Assembly (NCBI GenBank): GCA_029934845.1
Contig: JAOZLN010000082.1
Span: 1-8,903, forward strand
DNA length: 8,903 nucleotides
Source: Candidatus Sabulitectum sp.
GTDB lineage: Bacteria > Fermentibacterota > Fermentibacteria > Fermentibacterales > JCC-6
Reading direction: 5' to 3'
Shown: positions 1 through 7,080 of the stretch, piece by piece
Layout of the letters: every line of letters starts with the position of its first letter
Numbering within the stretch: the stretch's first letter is position 1
Translations under genes and position numbers: made by a program
The notes under the pieces: generated by a model
Told to the model about the DNA's origin: nothing
The model's database searches: none
The model's input: the letters and a program-made list of their open reading frames with translations, nothing else

Positions 1-1964
1 AGGGCACGGAAGTAAGAGTTATCGATCTTCCGGGAACGTACAGTCTCACAGCAGGCTCACCGGAAGAGCTTATTGCTCGTAATGTTATTCTTGAAGAAAA
101 GCCCGACCTTGTCATAAATGTTATTGACGCTTCAAATCTGGAGCGGAACCTCTATCTTACAATGCAGCTCATGGAGCTGGGCGTTAACATGATCCTGGCA
201 ATGAACATGTGGGATGCAGTAGAGAGAAGGGGTTACATAACCGATCTGGAAAAAATGGAATCCATACTGGGTCTTCCTGCGGTTAAAACAGTTGGTAATC
301 GCGGCAGAGGGATCACCAACCTTAAAAACGCAATTACAGAGAACCATGGTGTAGAGATTTCAAGCCCATGGGTAAAGGGAGCGCCTTCGCTGATCAAGAG
401 AGCCGTAAGTATTCTGTGCGATGAGCTGGAAGGTCACAATGAACAGCATTGTGAGTGGAAAGCAATAAAGCTTCTTGAGGGTGATTCTCAGGTGGGCGGC
501 CTGGAGGATGAAACCATTACTGCTTTTGTCAGTCAGCTTTCTTCCCGCCTTGAGGCAACACGGGGCATATCCAGCGCTATGCTTGTTGCCAGAGCTCGGT
601 ACAAGTACATTGAAGAGCTTGTTAAACAGGTTGTTGTCAGGCCTGTGAGCACAAGCATGTCCCGTACAGATCGGATCGATGCTGTTGTAACGAACAAATA
701 TGCGGGAATCCCTATTTTTCTTGTAATGATGTATCTGGTGTTCTCATTCACATTTACAGTGGGTGAGCCTCTCATGGGTTATATGGAACAGCTTTTCGGG
801 TATCTGGGCAACACTGTTTCAGGCTTATGGCCTGCAGGCTCAGAAAGCATGCTTCGAGCGCTGATAGTAGAGGGAGTTATCGGTGGAGTTGGGGGAGTGC
901 TTGTGTTCCTGCCCAACATTTTCCTGCTCTTTCTTGCCATAGCCCTTCTTGAGGACAGCGGGTACATGGCAAGAGTTGCCTTTATAATGGACTCTCTTAT
1001 GAAGAAGCTCGGTCTTCACGGCAAGAGTTTTGTGCCGCTTATGGTCGGTTTTGGCTGTACGGTTCCAGCAATACTGGCTACTCGGACACTGGAGAATCGC
1101 AACGACAGGTTCACCACCCTTATGGTCGCGCCTCTCATGAGTTGTGGAGCCCGTTTCCCTATTTATATGATGATCATACCGGCATTCTTCCCCCAGGTAT
1201 GGAGGGCTCCTCTTGTCTGGATGATCTATCTTACTGGAATTCTGCTTTCAATAGGTGTGGCCAAGTTCCTAAGGAAAAAGGTTTTTAAAGGAGAGGAAAC
1301 CCCATTTGTAATGGAACTGCCTTCATACCACATTCCAACTCCAATTTCTATTCTTCGGCACACATGGGACAACGCAGGTGAGTATGTAAAAAAAGCGGGA
1401 ACAGTTATTCTTGCCATATCCATCATCCTCTGGGTTCTCTCTTCATTCCCAAAGAAAACCGAGTTTTCAACAGATTACGATGTGGAGATCGCTGCTGTAA
1501 ACATCTCCGGTCTCAATGAAGAAGCTATAGCAGATTCAGTAACAACTCTTGAGAATGCACGGCAGATGGAAGTATTTACCCATACAGTTACAGGAAGAAT
1601 GGGCAAGTTTCTTGAACCGGCCATGGCACCACTGGGGTTTGACTGGCGGGTAACAACAGCACTCATGGGTGCTATTGCTGCCAAGGAGGTGTTTGTATCT
1701 CAGATGGGTGTGGTATTCGCAGTGGGCGAGGCTGATGAAGACTCCAGTACTCTCAGGGAGAAACTACAAGAGCACTACACACCCCTGCAGGGTCTTGCAA
1801 TGATGTTGTTCGCACTGATAAGTGCACCCTGCGTGGCAACCATAGCAGCCACAAAAAAAGAAACAGAATCCTGGAAGTGGGCAATGATACAGCTCTTCGG
1901 GCTGACAATTCTTGCCTACATTGTTACACTGATAGTGTACCAGGTGGGAATGCTGGTGATATAG
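1..1964 (+). CDS. feoB: Ferrous iron transport protein B (FeoB), 5'-truncated by window edge
   Basis: FeoB is the GTPase-coupled inner-membrane Fe(II) permease. The reading frame is open from base 3 and ends with TAG at 1962-1964, giving 653 visible residues. The G1 (P-loop) and G2 parts lie upstream of the window. Numbering from the codon at base 3, the G3 motif DLPG is at residues 8-11, followed by the family-typical stretch NVIDASNLERNLYLT. The G4 motif is NMWD at 68-71 and a G5-like VGNRGRG is at about 97-103. A helical linker follows, then the polytopic domain with GYMAR (about 320), the gate segments GFGCTVPA (349-356) and MSCGARFPIY (379-388), and a C-terminal segment with SAPCVATIAATKKE (607-620). 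These are diagnostic of FeoB. The cysteines in the gate segments and near the C-terminus are conserved positions in the family. The promoter and any feoA lie outside the window, so regulation cannot be read. The first ATG in the visible frame (162) is internal to the GTPase domain and is not the start. Confidence 0.97.
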   Translation, partial: GTEVRVIDLPGTYSLTAGSPEELIARNVILEEKPDLVINVIDASNLERNLYLTMQLMELGVNMILAMNMWDAVERRGYITDLEKMESILGLPAVKTVGNRGRGITNLKNAITENHGVEISSPWVKGAPSLIKRAVSILCDELEGHNEQHCEWKAIKLLEGDSQVGGLEDETITAFVSQLSSRLEATRGISSAMLVARARYKYIEELVKQVVVRPVSTSMSRTDRIDAVVTNKYAGIPIFLVMMYLVFSFTFTVGEPLMGYMEQLFGYLGNTVSGLWPAGSESMLRALIVEGVIGGVGGVLVFLPNIFLLFLAIALLEDSGYMARVAFIMDSLMKKLGLHGKSFVPLMVGFGCTVPAILATRTLENRNDRFTTLMVAPLMSCGARFPIYMMIIPAFFPQVWRAPLVWMIYLTGILLSIGVAKFLRKKVFKGEETPFVMELPSYHIPTPISILRHTWDNAGEYVKKAGTVILAISIILWVLSSFPKKTEFSTDYDVEIAAVNISGLNEEAIADSVTTLENARQMEVFTHTVTGRMGKFLEPAMAPLGFDWRVTTALMGAIAAKEVFVSQMGVVFAVGEADEDSSTLREKLQEHYTPLQGLAMMLFALISAPCVATIAATKKETESWKWAMIQLFGLTILAYIVTLIVYQVGMLVI

Positions 1965-1965
1965 A

Positions 1966-2133
1966 ATGGAAAACGTAATAGTAGTGATCATAGTAGCAGC
2001 CGTAACTGTATACCTTACAAGAAGAGCCATACGCAATCACAAATCAGGGAATGTGTGTTCAAGCTGTTCCGGTTCATGTCCCTACAGCAGCCAATGTTCA
2101 AGCGGGAAAGAGGATCAACGGTATACATCCTGA
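1966..2133 (+). CDS. FeoB-associated Cys-rich membrane protein (55 aa)
   Basis: This is a small gene starting one base after the feoB stop, with GGTGAT about five bases upstream of its ATG as a possible ribosome binding site. The 55-residue product begins MENVIVVIIVAAVTVYLTRR, a single N-terminal transmembrane helix with no cleavage site. A short basic linker leads to a compact Cys cluster with C31, C34, C38 and C44 (CSSCSGSCPYSSQC). This layout and position match the small FeoB-associated Cys-rich membrane proteins found directly downstream of feoB in many anaerobes. Their exact role is not settled, though metal or redox handling at the FeoB pore is a reasonable inference from the cysteines. 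Translation is probably coupled to feoB. It would be missed by gene callers with a length cut-off above about 60 residues. Confidence 0.88.
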   Translation: MENVIVVIIVAAVTVYLTRRAIRNHKSGNVCSSCSGSCPYSSQCSSGKEDQRYTS

Positions 2134-2243
2134 CGGTGGCGTACTTTAACAACACAGATTACAAGCTTGTCTTCTTCGATAGAGTAGAGCTACTACTGTT
2201 CCTCTGTCTTATCCGGTAACGATCCTGATTCACTTATACAGAA

Positions 2244-2279
2244 AATCCCCGCTTTATTCAGTTGAGCAAAGCGGGGATT
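2244..2279. terminator. Strong inverted repeat between convergent genes, likely bidirectional terminator
   Basis: A perfect 12-bp inverted repeat has arms AATCCCCGCTTT (2244-2255) and AAAGCGGGGATT (2268-2279) around a 12-base loop. It lies between the end of the feoB unit and the end of the minus-strand gene at 2298. On the minus strand the stem runs into TTTTC, a usable U-tract, so it best serves the 616-residue gene. On the plus strand the following sequence is only weakly T-rich, so termination of the feoB transcript there is plausible but less certain. Confidence 0.8.
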
Positions 2280-2297
2280 GAAATTATCTGAAATCGG

Positions 2298-4148
2298 TCA
2301 GTTTGCGTAAATGGGGTAGGTAACTCCTTCTGTCCAGTAGGGGTTAACCTCGGGCATTAACTGCCACTGAGCTCCGCATTCCCGCATGAAAGAAAAGCAT
2401 TCATCTGCAGCAGCGAACAGGCTGCCTTCCATCTCCGATGCAGTAATTGAAAGCTTCACCTCAAGAGACTCCTGGATCTGATCATCAGTTCTGCCAAGGA
2501 AGTGCATGAACTCAATATCTTCACTGGAGTAGCCATTTGACCGAAGGTTGCTTAAATACTCCGAAGCCATTGCAGTGGTAATGTATGTGTCCTGCAATCC
2601 TTCCGACCTGCAAACATCAAACAGATGAGAGAAACGGTCAGCAGTTTCAATCAGGTACTCTCCTGAAAGTCTTTTGTAGAATACATAACAGAGAGCCTGT
2701 TCTTCCATCCAGAATTCCTCATTGTCGATCTCTGCACCACCCATTCGGTCAAGAGATATCTGAGCAGCCTGCATAACAGCATTAAGAGCCATGGCCGATT
2801 CCACAAAAGAATTCATAGCCTGAGACATCTCAGGGGAAAGATTACCGCCAGGTGTTAACGAATCAACATGAACAATGACCGGAATAGCGTACTCTGTGTA
2901 ATCAAATCTTGGTGGATCCATGCCAAGTGCTTTTATTGCAGAGCCATAGAGGTCGATAACCTTATCCAGCCCTCTGTCAAAAATATAACCCGGCCCCATG
3001 CTGACCACTCCCAGGAAATCTGTGGGAACACCGGCAATATTTGAGAAGGTATTTACGGAATTCTTGATTCTTCCGATCTCAGTATCCACTCGACTGCCGT
3101 TCTTAGTGGGTGAAACAAGCAGTCTCTGCCTGCTGGTATTCCCTGGCATTGCAATGCCGTTTGGTCCGCCTAACCAGTCACCATCATCGGATGAACCACT
3201 CCAGTCATCATCCCAGCCTTTACGCAATTCTCTGCCTGGAGCTTTGTTTAAACCAGTTGAGAATGAAAGATTCCTGTTTTCATTTTCCGGTACCCATATT
3301 TCCACTCTTGTATGGGTGTAACCCGAGGGGAAGTAGCGAATGTAGTAACCGGCAGGATGCAAAGACCATCTGCCCTCAGGAATATCTCTTTCGTTGCACT
3401 GTGCAGGTGGGTTACCGGGAAGAACAGCTATCGCTTCCAGCTCCTCATAGGTTGATCCTGCTCTTGACAGTGTGTTTCTTAATCCTGCTTCTGCTTCCAT
3501 TACTGCTCTTAGCGGTTCCGGCAGTTCTCCGAACACCCGGCTCATCATGTCGTCTGGAACAAGAGCCATGTAGCCACCGTTAAGCTCGAATATCTCATCA
3601 GGAGTAAGAAGGGCTGTAACCGTTCGCTGCATACTTGAGTTCATATCAGTAAACTCGTATTTTGCCAGCACTGCCCAGATAAGCACCTGTACATCTCTTT
3701 GAGGAATTTCACCATGGTCTGAAGAACGATCCAGAATTGCCTGGATGATGTCTCTTCTGTCTCCGACCAGCGGTGCATAAATGTAACCGTTGCCCCCAGT
3801 ATCAGAAACATAGGTTCCAGCGTGAAGGCAGTAACTTCTTGTCTCAAGCTCATAAGCTCCGGGAAGCAGGAATATTGAACCGTTAGAGTTTACCGGCATA
3901 TCGTAGAGCTGGCTAAAGAATTCAGGCTCAAAGTTGTCCATGTCGGGAACTTCTGAAACGGCATCATCAAGGCATGAAGTAATTGCAGGTTCTTCTTCAA
4001 GGAAATCTCCAACAAGAGGTATATCGGAAAGGGAAGGAATATCAACGGGAATATCCGGGATTGACGGCAGGGAAGGGAACGCCAACCCTGTCTGTGCAAA
4101 TCCGGACGCAAGAAGAATTAAGAATAGAGGCTGTATCGTCACTCTCAT
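2298..4148 (-). CDS. Secreted protein of unknown function (616 aa)
   Basis: I cannot assign a function. The start ATG (4146-4148) is preceded by AAAGGA, and the first 23 residues form a Sec signal peptide (charged MR, hydrophobic LFLILLASGFA, probable cleavage after GLA). There is no lipobox and no later membrane helix. Residues 26-45 are a Pro-rich stretch of repeated IP/DIP units (IPDIPVDIPSLSDIP). A Cys-containing block at about 94-160 looks like a conserved core: LLPGAYELETRSYCLHAGTY, then GYIYAPLVG and IPQRDVQVLIWAVLA. I recall similar SYCL-AGT and GYLYAPL wording in uncharacterised Bacteroidetes-type exported proteins, but this is memory and unchecked. An Asp/Gly-rich segment (311-330) precedes NTSRQRL and a region GPGYIFDRGLDKVIDLYGSAIKALGMD (387-411). 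The C-terminal third is mainly helical, with C487, C513, C584 and C591. The gene is flanked by hairpins on both sides, so it is probably monocistronic. Confidence 0.85.
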   Translation of the reverse strand: MRVTIQPLFLILLASGFAQTGLAFPSLPSIPDIPVDIPSLSDIPLVGDFLEEEPAITSCLDDAVSEVPDMDNFEPEFFSQLYDMPVNSNGSIFLLPGAYELETRSYCLHAGTYVSDTGGNGYIYAPLVGDRRDIIQAILDRSSDHGEIPQRDVQVLIWAVLAKYEFTDMNSSMQRTVTALLTPDEIFELNGGYMALVPDDMMSRVFGELPEPLRAVMEAEAGLRNTLSRAGSTYEELEAIAVLPGNPPAQCNERDIPEGRWSLHPAGYYIRYFPSGYTHTRVEIWVPENENRNLSFSTGLNKAPGRELRKGWDDDWSGSSDDGDWLGGPNGIAMPGNTSRQRLLVSPTKNGSRVDTEIGRIKNSVNTFSNIAGVPTDFLGVVSMGPGYIFDRGLDKVIDLYGSAIKALGMDPPRFDYTEYAIPVIVHVDSLTPGGNLSPEMSQAMNSFVESAMALNAVMQAAQISLDRMGGAEIDNEEFWMEEQALCYVFYKRLSGEYLIETADRFSHLFDVCRSEGLQDTYITTAMASEYLSNLRSNGYSSEDIEFMHFLGRTDDQIQESLEVKLSITASEMEGSLFAAADECFSFMRECGAQWQLMPEVNPYWTEGVTYPIYAN

Positions 4149-4220
4149 TACAATTTCCTTTCAAAGATTCGGAAGACAGAAAGCCGTTTGTTCAATTCGT
4201 AACAATAACTAAAGCTGTCA

Positions 4221-4249
4221 ATTCTACTCATATCAAGAGTAAGTTGCAA
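4221..4249 (-). promoter_or_regulatory. Candidate promoter of the 616-residue gene, with inverted repeat in the spacer
   Basis: Reading the minus strand, TTGCAA (4249-4244) is followed after 17 bases by TAGAAT (4226-4221), a fair sigma-70-like match (4/6 and 5/6). The start codon lies about 70 bases downstream. An inverted repeat with arms TACTC (4225-4229) and GAGTA (4237-4241), 7 bases apart, falls across the spacer and the edge of the -10 element and could be an operator. The assignment rests on motif matching only. Confidence 0.4.
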
Positions 4250-4321
4250 CAGCAGAATCCCGGAATTGAAACTTAGCTTGAATACAGAATTGCAACCACT
4301 GGTTATCGTGAGAGTTATGCG

Positions 4322-4354
4322 ACTACCCTGCCAATTTGCAGTCGGCAGGGTAGT
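4322..4354 (-). terminator. Hairpin downstream of the prolyl oligopeptidase gene
   Basis: A perfect 11-bp inverted repeat has arms ACTACCCTGCC (4322-4332) and GGCAGGGTAGT (4344-4354) with an 11-base loop. It lies 9 bases beyond the oligopeptidase stop codon (TAA at 4366-4364). The position fits a terminator or a 3'-end protecting hairpin for that gene. On the minus strand the stem is followed by CGCATAAC rather than a U-run, so intrinsic termination may be inefficient. Confidence 0.6.
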
Positions 4355-4363
4355 TAAGTTTGT

Positions 4364-6436
4364 TTACATTAGATGTTTTGTAAGGAACAGGAAAATTTCA
4401 GTCTGCTCGTCAATGTTCATCTGAGTGGTTCGACCTCCACCATGACCGACATTTGTCAATATCCGCAGAAAGATCGGGTTCTGGGAAACATTAGCAGCCT
4501 GCAGCCTTGCTGCCATTTTGAAAGCATGCAGCGAGTCAGTTCCCCTGTCATCATGAAGCGATGTTTTAAGAAAGGTTGGAGGAAAGCTCGAACCCTCTTT
4601 TACATTGTGATAAGGTGAATACGAGAGCAGCCATTCAAAATCATCAGGTTTGTCCGGATCACCGTATTCAGACATCCAGTATTTTCCGCCCTGCGTAAGA
4701 TGAAAGCGCAGCATATCAAGCAGCGGAACATTGGATACAACCGCACCCCATAATTCAGGGCGTTGCACAAGTGCGGCCCCTGTGAGCAGACCACCATTGC
4801 TGCCGCCCATTATACCAAGATGCGTGCTGCTGGTGTATCTGCGAACGGCAAAATCGCTGTCGCCGTACACTCGTACAGGTCTTTTGCCTGTGAGTGCCTC
4901 GCCTGCTGCGATGAAATCATCAAAGCCATTCTGCTTGTTCCCCAGCATACCGGCCTTATGCCAGTTCTCGCCGTATTCACCACCGCCACGCAGGTTGGCA
5001 ACGGCGTAAATACCTCCCTGTTCCAGCCAGAATACCGTGGAGGCAGAGAAGAACGGCAGAATTGGTGAGCCGAATCCTCCGTATCCAGTAAGGATAGCAG
5101 GATTGAGGCCATTCAGCTTAACATCCCTGTGGCGTACTATGAACATGGGCACAACCGTATCATCGAAACTCTTGAAAAACACCTGTTCGGTTATGTATGC
5201 ATCGGTGTTAATTCTCAGATTGTTTTCTGTGAATTTCGTTAGTGTATTCTTGTTTACATCATATTGATAGGTCTCACCAGGCTGGAAGTAGGAGGAGTAG
5301 TAAACAAACACAGCATTTACTTCGTCTTCACCATAAGGGAGAGAGCCGTTACCAATGCCCGGGTATTCAAGTTCTCCGATTCTTTTTCCATCCAGTGAAT
5401 GAATATAGGTATGCGTTCTAACATCTATTGACTTCTTGACAAACATCCTGTCGCCCATCAGGCTGAGCCCTAACAGCACATCATCACCCTCTGGCACAAG
5501 TGTTTCCCACTTATTTAAAAGGGGTAGTGATCCGTCCAGATTAACTCTGCATACCCTGTAGTTTGGTGCCTTGTTACTGGTTCTAATGTAGAGTACACCT
5601 TTGTGGATCTCGGCGAAGAACCGGTCGGGGTTGTTGTCTGTTAAAGAGTCAAACCTGATCTTTTCAGCAGAAAGATCAGCATAGAAAAGTTCATTTACAG
5701 TAAGACCATGCTTTACACTGATAACAGCGTGTAGTCCATCACGGGAAATAGCGGAAACTTCCGGTAGATCCGTTTCGCTAAGCCCATGTCCAAAGATCAT
5801 TTCATCCTGCCGCCAGTCTGTTCCCAGCTTGTGCAGAAAAACCTTCATACCGTTCTTTGAAAGATTGTCCGGGTCGGTAGAGCGAGAGTAGATGAACCCG
5901 GTGTTGTCCGGCAGCCACTCTATCCCGGTGTAAACCAGTTTCGGGATCTCATCAAGTATTTCCCCTGTCTCAATATTAAGGATGTAGAGATGCGTCCAGT
6001 CACTTCCATCTTTTGACAGCCGGTATGAAAGAAGTTTGCCATCTCGCGTTGCCGCCCAAGAACCAAGACTTACGTTACCCTCTGTGCTGAAATCATCTAT
6101 GTTGATAAGAATCTGCTCTTCACCATTTGGCCATGAGCGCATATACAGCGAGGCGTGTTTTTTACCTTTTTCAGTCTTCCTGTAAAAAATACGCGAAAGA
6201 GTTGATGCGGGAAAACCTGTTCTATCATAGTTGAACAATTCATCAAATCGTTTTGAGAAAGCTTCACGCTTTGGATCATCCAGAAAATTGTCATCAACAA
6301 GTTTGTTCTGTCGATCTATCCATGCTGAACGCTCTTCACTTTCAGTTTCCAGCCACCTGTAGTTATCAACCATTACTCGCCCATGGAGTTTTTCTTTGAA
6401 TGGTATGATCTTTGTCTTTGGTACTTCCAGTTTCAT
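4364..6436 (-). CDS. Prolyl oligopeptidase family serine peptidase (S9A), 690 aa
   Basis: This serine peptidase cleaves short peptides after proline. There is no signal peptide, so it probably acts in the cytoplasm on peptides taken up or made by proteolysis. The N-terminus has the family-typical entry segment (DNYRWLE, 24-30). Residues about 70-420 form the beta-propeller lid. The alpha/beta-hydrolase domain follows, with GYGGFG (451-456, the Tyr being the expected oxyanion contributor), NLRGGGEYGENWH (481-493) and the nucleophile elbow GGSNGG with Ser546. By alignment to porcine enzyme motifs, the acid is Asp629 in HDDR, with Arg631 as the substrate-binding Arg, and the base is His665 in NVGHGGG. 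All three triad residues are present and the length is normal. AGGAG at 6445-6441 lies 4 bases before the ATG (6436-6434). About 14 extra residues appear to precede the nucleophile elbow (around 515-533) compared with typical members. The gene is probably its own transcription unit. Confidence 0.95.
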   Translation of the reverse strand: MKLEVPKTKIIPFKEKLHGRVMVDNYRWLETESEERSAWIDRQNKLVDDNFLDDPKREAFSKRFDELFNYDRTGFPASTLSRIFYRKTEKGKKHASLYMRSWPNGEEQILINIDDFSTEGNVSLGSWAATRDGKLLSYRLSKDGSDWTHLYILNIETGEILDEIPKLVYTGIEWLPDNTGFIYSRSTDPDNLSKNGMKVFLHKLGTDWRQDEMIFGHGLSETDLPEVSAISRDGLHAVISVKHGLTVNELFYADLSAEKIRFDSLTDNNPDRFFAEIHKGVLYIRTSNKAPNYRVCRVNLDGSLPLLNKWETLVPEGDDVLLGLSLMGDRMFVKKSIDVRTHTYIHSLDGKRIGELEYPGIGNGSLPYGEDEVNAVFVYYSSYFQPGETYQYDVNKNTLTKFTENNLRINTDAYITEQVFFKSFDDTVVPMFIVRHRDVKLNGLNPAILTGYGGFGSPILPFFSASTVFWLEQGGIYAVANLRGGGEYGENWHKAGMLGNKQNGFDDFIAAGEALTGKRPVRVYGDSDFAVRRYTSSTHLGIMGGSNGGLLTGAALVQRPELWGAVVSNVPLLDMLRFHLTQGGKYWMSEYGDPDKPDDFEWLLSYSPYHNVKEGSSFPPTFLKTSLHDDRGTDSLHAFKMAARLQAANVSQNPIFLRILTNVGHGGGRTTQMNIDEQTEIFLFLTKHLM

Positions 6437-6512
6437 AGCACTCCTGTCACTATTAAATAAATGAAAACAGGGGATCCAGAGGTAATTGCAGTAGATAAAA
6501 CATAATCAACAA

Positions 6513-6545
6513 AACGCCCTGTAAACATAGATTCAGCAGGGCGTT
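6513..6545 (-). terminator. Intrinsic terminator downstream of the parvulin gene
   Basis: Arms AACGCCCTG (6513-6521) and CAGGGCGTT (6537-6545) pair perfectly. On the minus strand the stem extends inward past a bulged C with four more pairs (TGAA with TTTA, one being G-U). The minus-strand stem runs into TTTTGTTGATT, a good U-tract. It lies between the parvulin stop and the oligopeptidase start, separating the two units. It overlaps the first copy of an imperfect 25-base duplication. Confidence 0.75.
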
Positions 6546-6588
6546 CTGTAATTAATTCCTTGTCCCTGTCAACATCGGCTGAGCAGGG
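6517..6588. repeat. Imperfect 25-base direct repeat, both copies hairpin-forming
   Basis: Copies at 6517-6541 and 6564-6588 match at 20 of 25 positions by hand alignment, both beginning CCCTGT and ending AGCAGGG. On the minus strand each folds as CCCTG, a bulge, a second stem of four or five pairs, a small loop and CAGGG. One inner pair is G-U in the first copy and C-G in the second, so both sides changed while pairing was kept. Only the first copy has extra flanking pairs (AACG/CGTT) and a U-tract. Confidence 0.65.
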
Positions 6589-6599
6589 CTGTAGAAAGA

Positions 6600-6998
6600 C
6601 TATTTCACTCTAAAGATCAAATGATAACCAAACTGAGTTTCAACTATGCCGGACATTTCGCCTACAGGCAGAGCGAAAGCAGCATCCTCGAATGGGCGAA
6701 CCATCTGTCCACGACCGAATTCACCCAGATCGCCGCCATTGGCACCGGAAGGACACTGGGAATACTCAGCAGCAGCCTGTGCAAAATTAATTTCACCATC
6801 ACTAATCATTTCACTGATCTCTTCGATCTTCGCAAGGGCTTCCTCTTTTGTCAAAGTGAAAGTACCTCGGGCAGCACAGCCTTCATAGCAGACAAGAATG
6901 TGACTTACAGTAATAACGGTGGGGGGCTCTTGTGCAAGGGCTGTTGCAGCAGTAAAAACTGCAAGAAGCACTATAAGAACCGGTAGTACTCTTTTCAT
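6600..6998 (-). CDS. Secreted single-domain parvulin-type peptidyl-prolyl isomerase (132 aa)
   Basis: Parvulins catalyse cis-trans isomerisation of Xaa-Pro bonds and assist folding of exported proteins. The chosen start is the ATG at 6998-6996, because GGAG (7008-7005) lies six bases upstream. The in-frame ATG at 7010 would add only MEFS and lacks a good ribosome binding site. Residues 1-22 are a signal peptide (MKRVLPVLIVLLAVF, cleavage likely after ALA). The mature part is one parvulin domain: VSHILV with His33, a helix with TKEEALAKIEEI, FAQAAAEYSQCPSGANGGDLGEFGRG with Cys82 at the Pin1 Cys113 position, and the ending FGYHLIFRVK with His126. Active-site positions are intact. There is no SurA-like N-domain, no membrane anchor and no lipobox, so it is probably a soluble periplasmic or secreted protein. 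Two extra cysteines, C37 and C41, follow the first strand. It lies 82 bases after the beta-helix gene with no terminator between them. Confidence 0.93.
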   Translation of the reverse strand: MKRVLPVLIVLLAVFTAATALAQEPPTVITVSHILVCYEGCAARGTFTLTKEEALAKIEEISEMISDGEINFAQAAAEYSQCPSGANGGDLGEFGRGQMVRPFEDAAFALPVGEMSGIVETQFGYHLIFRVK

Positions 6999-7080
6999 CG
7001 AAAACTCCATTCTATGGTTTGTGTATCTATAAATACATGGGAGTCAAAAGTTCCATTCAATCACTCTATGAGATATGCTG

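Noticed and set aside
132..347. Minus-strand open frames opposite feoB
   Set aside because: They are antisense to conserved GTPase and membrane segments of FeoB, with no plausible protein features.
2185..2196. AGTAGAGCTACT near-palindrome after the FeoB-associated gene
   Set aside because: Arms of five bases with no promoter or gene nearby; likely chance.
3159..3218. Asp/Gly-rich stretch (residues 311-330 of the 616-residue protein) as a calcium-binding dockerin or thrombospondin repeat
   Set aside because: The spacing of Asp residues does not follow the DxDxDG loop, and there is no repeat of it.
2998..3583. Overlapping plus-strand open frames opposite the 616-residue gene
   Set aside because: They are antisense to a long gene with a signal peptide and ribosome binding site, and their translations show low-complexity Ser/Pro/Leu runs with no domain pattern.
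7019..7047. TTGACT (minus strand, 7047-7042) as a promoter for the parvulin gene
   Set aside because: No acceptable -10 hexamer is found at 16-18 bases; the best is TACACA. Co-transcription from the beta-helix promoter is equally likely.
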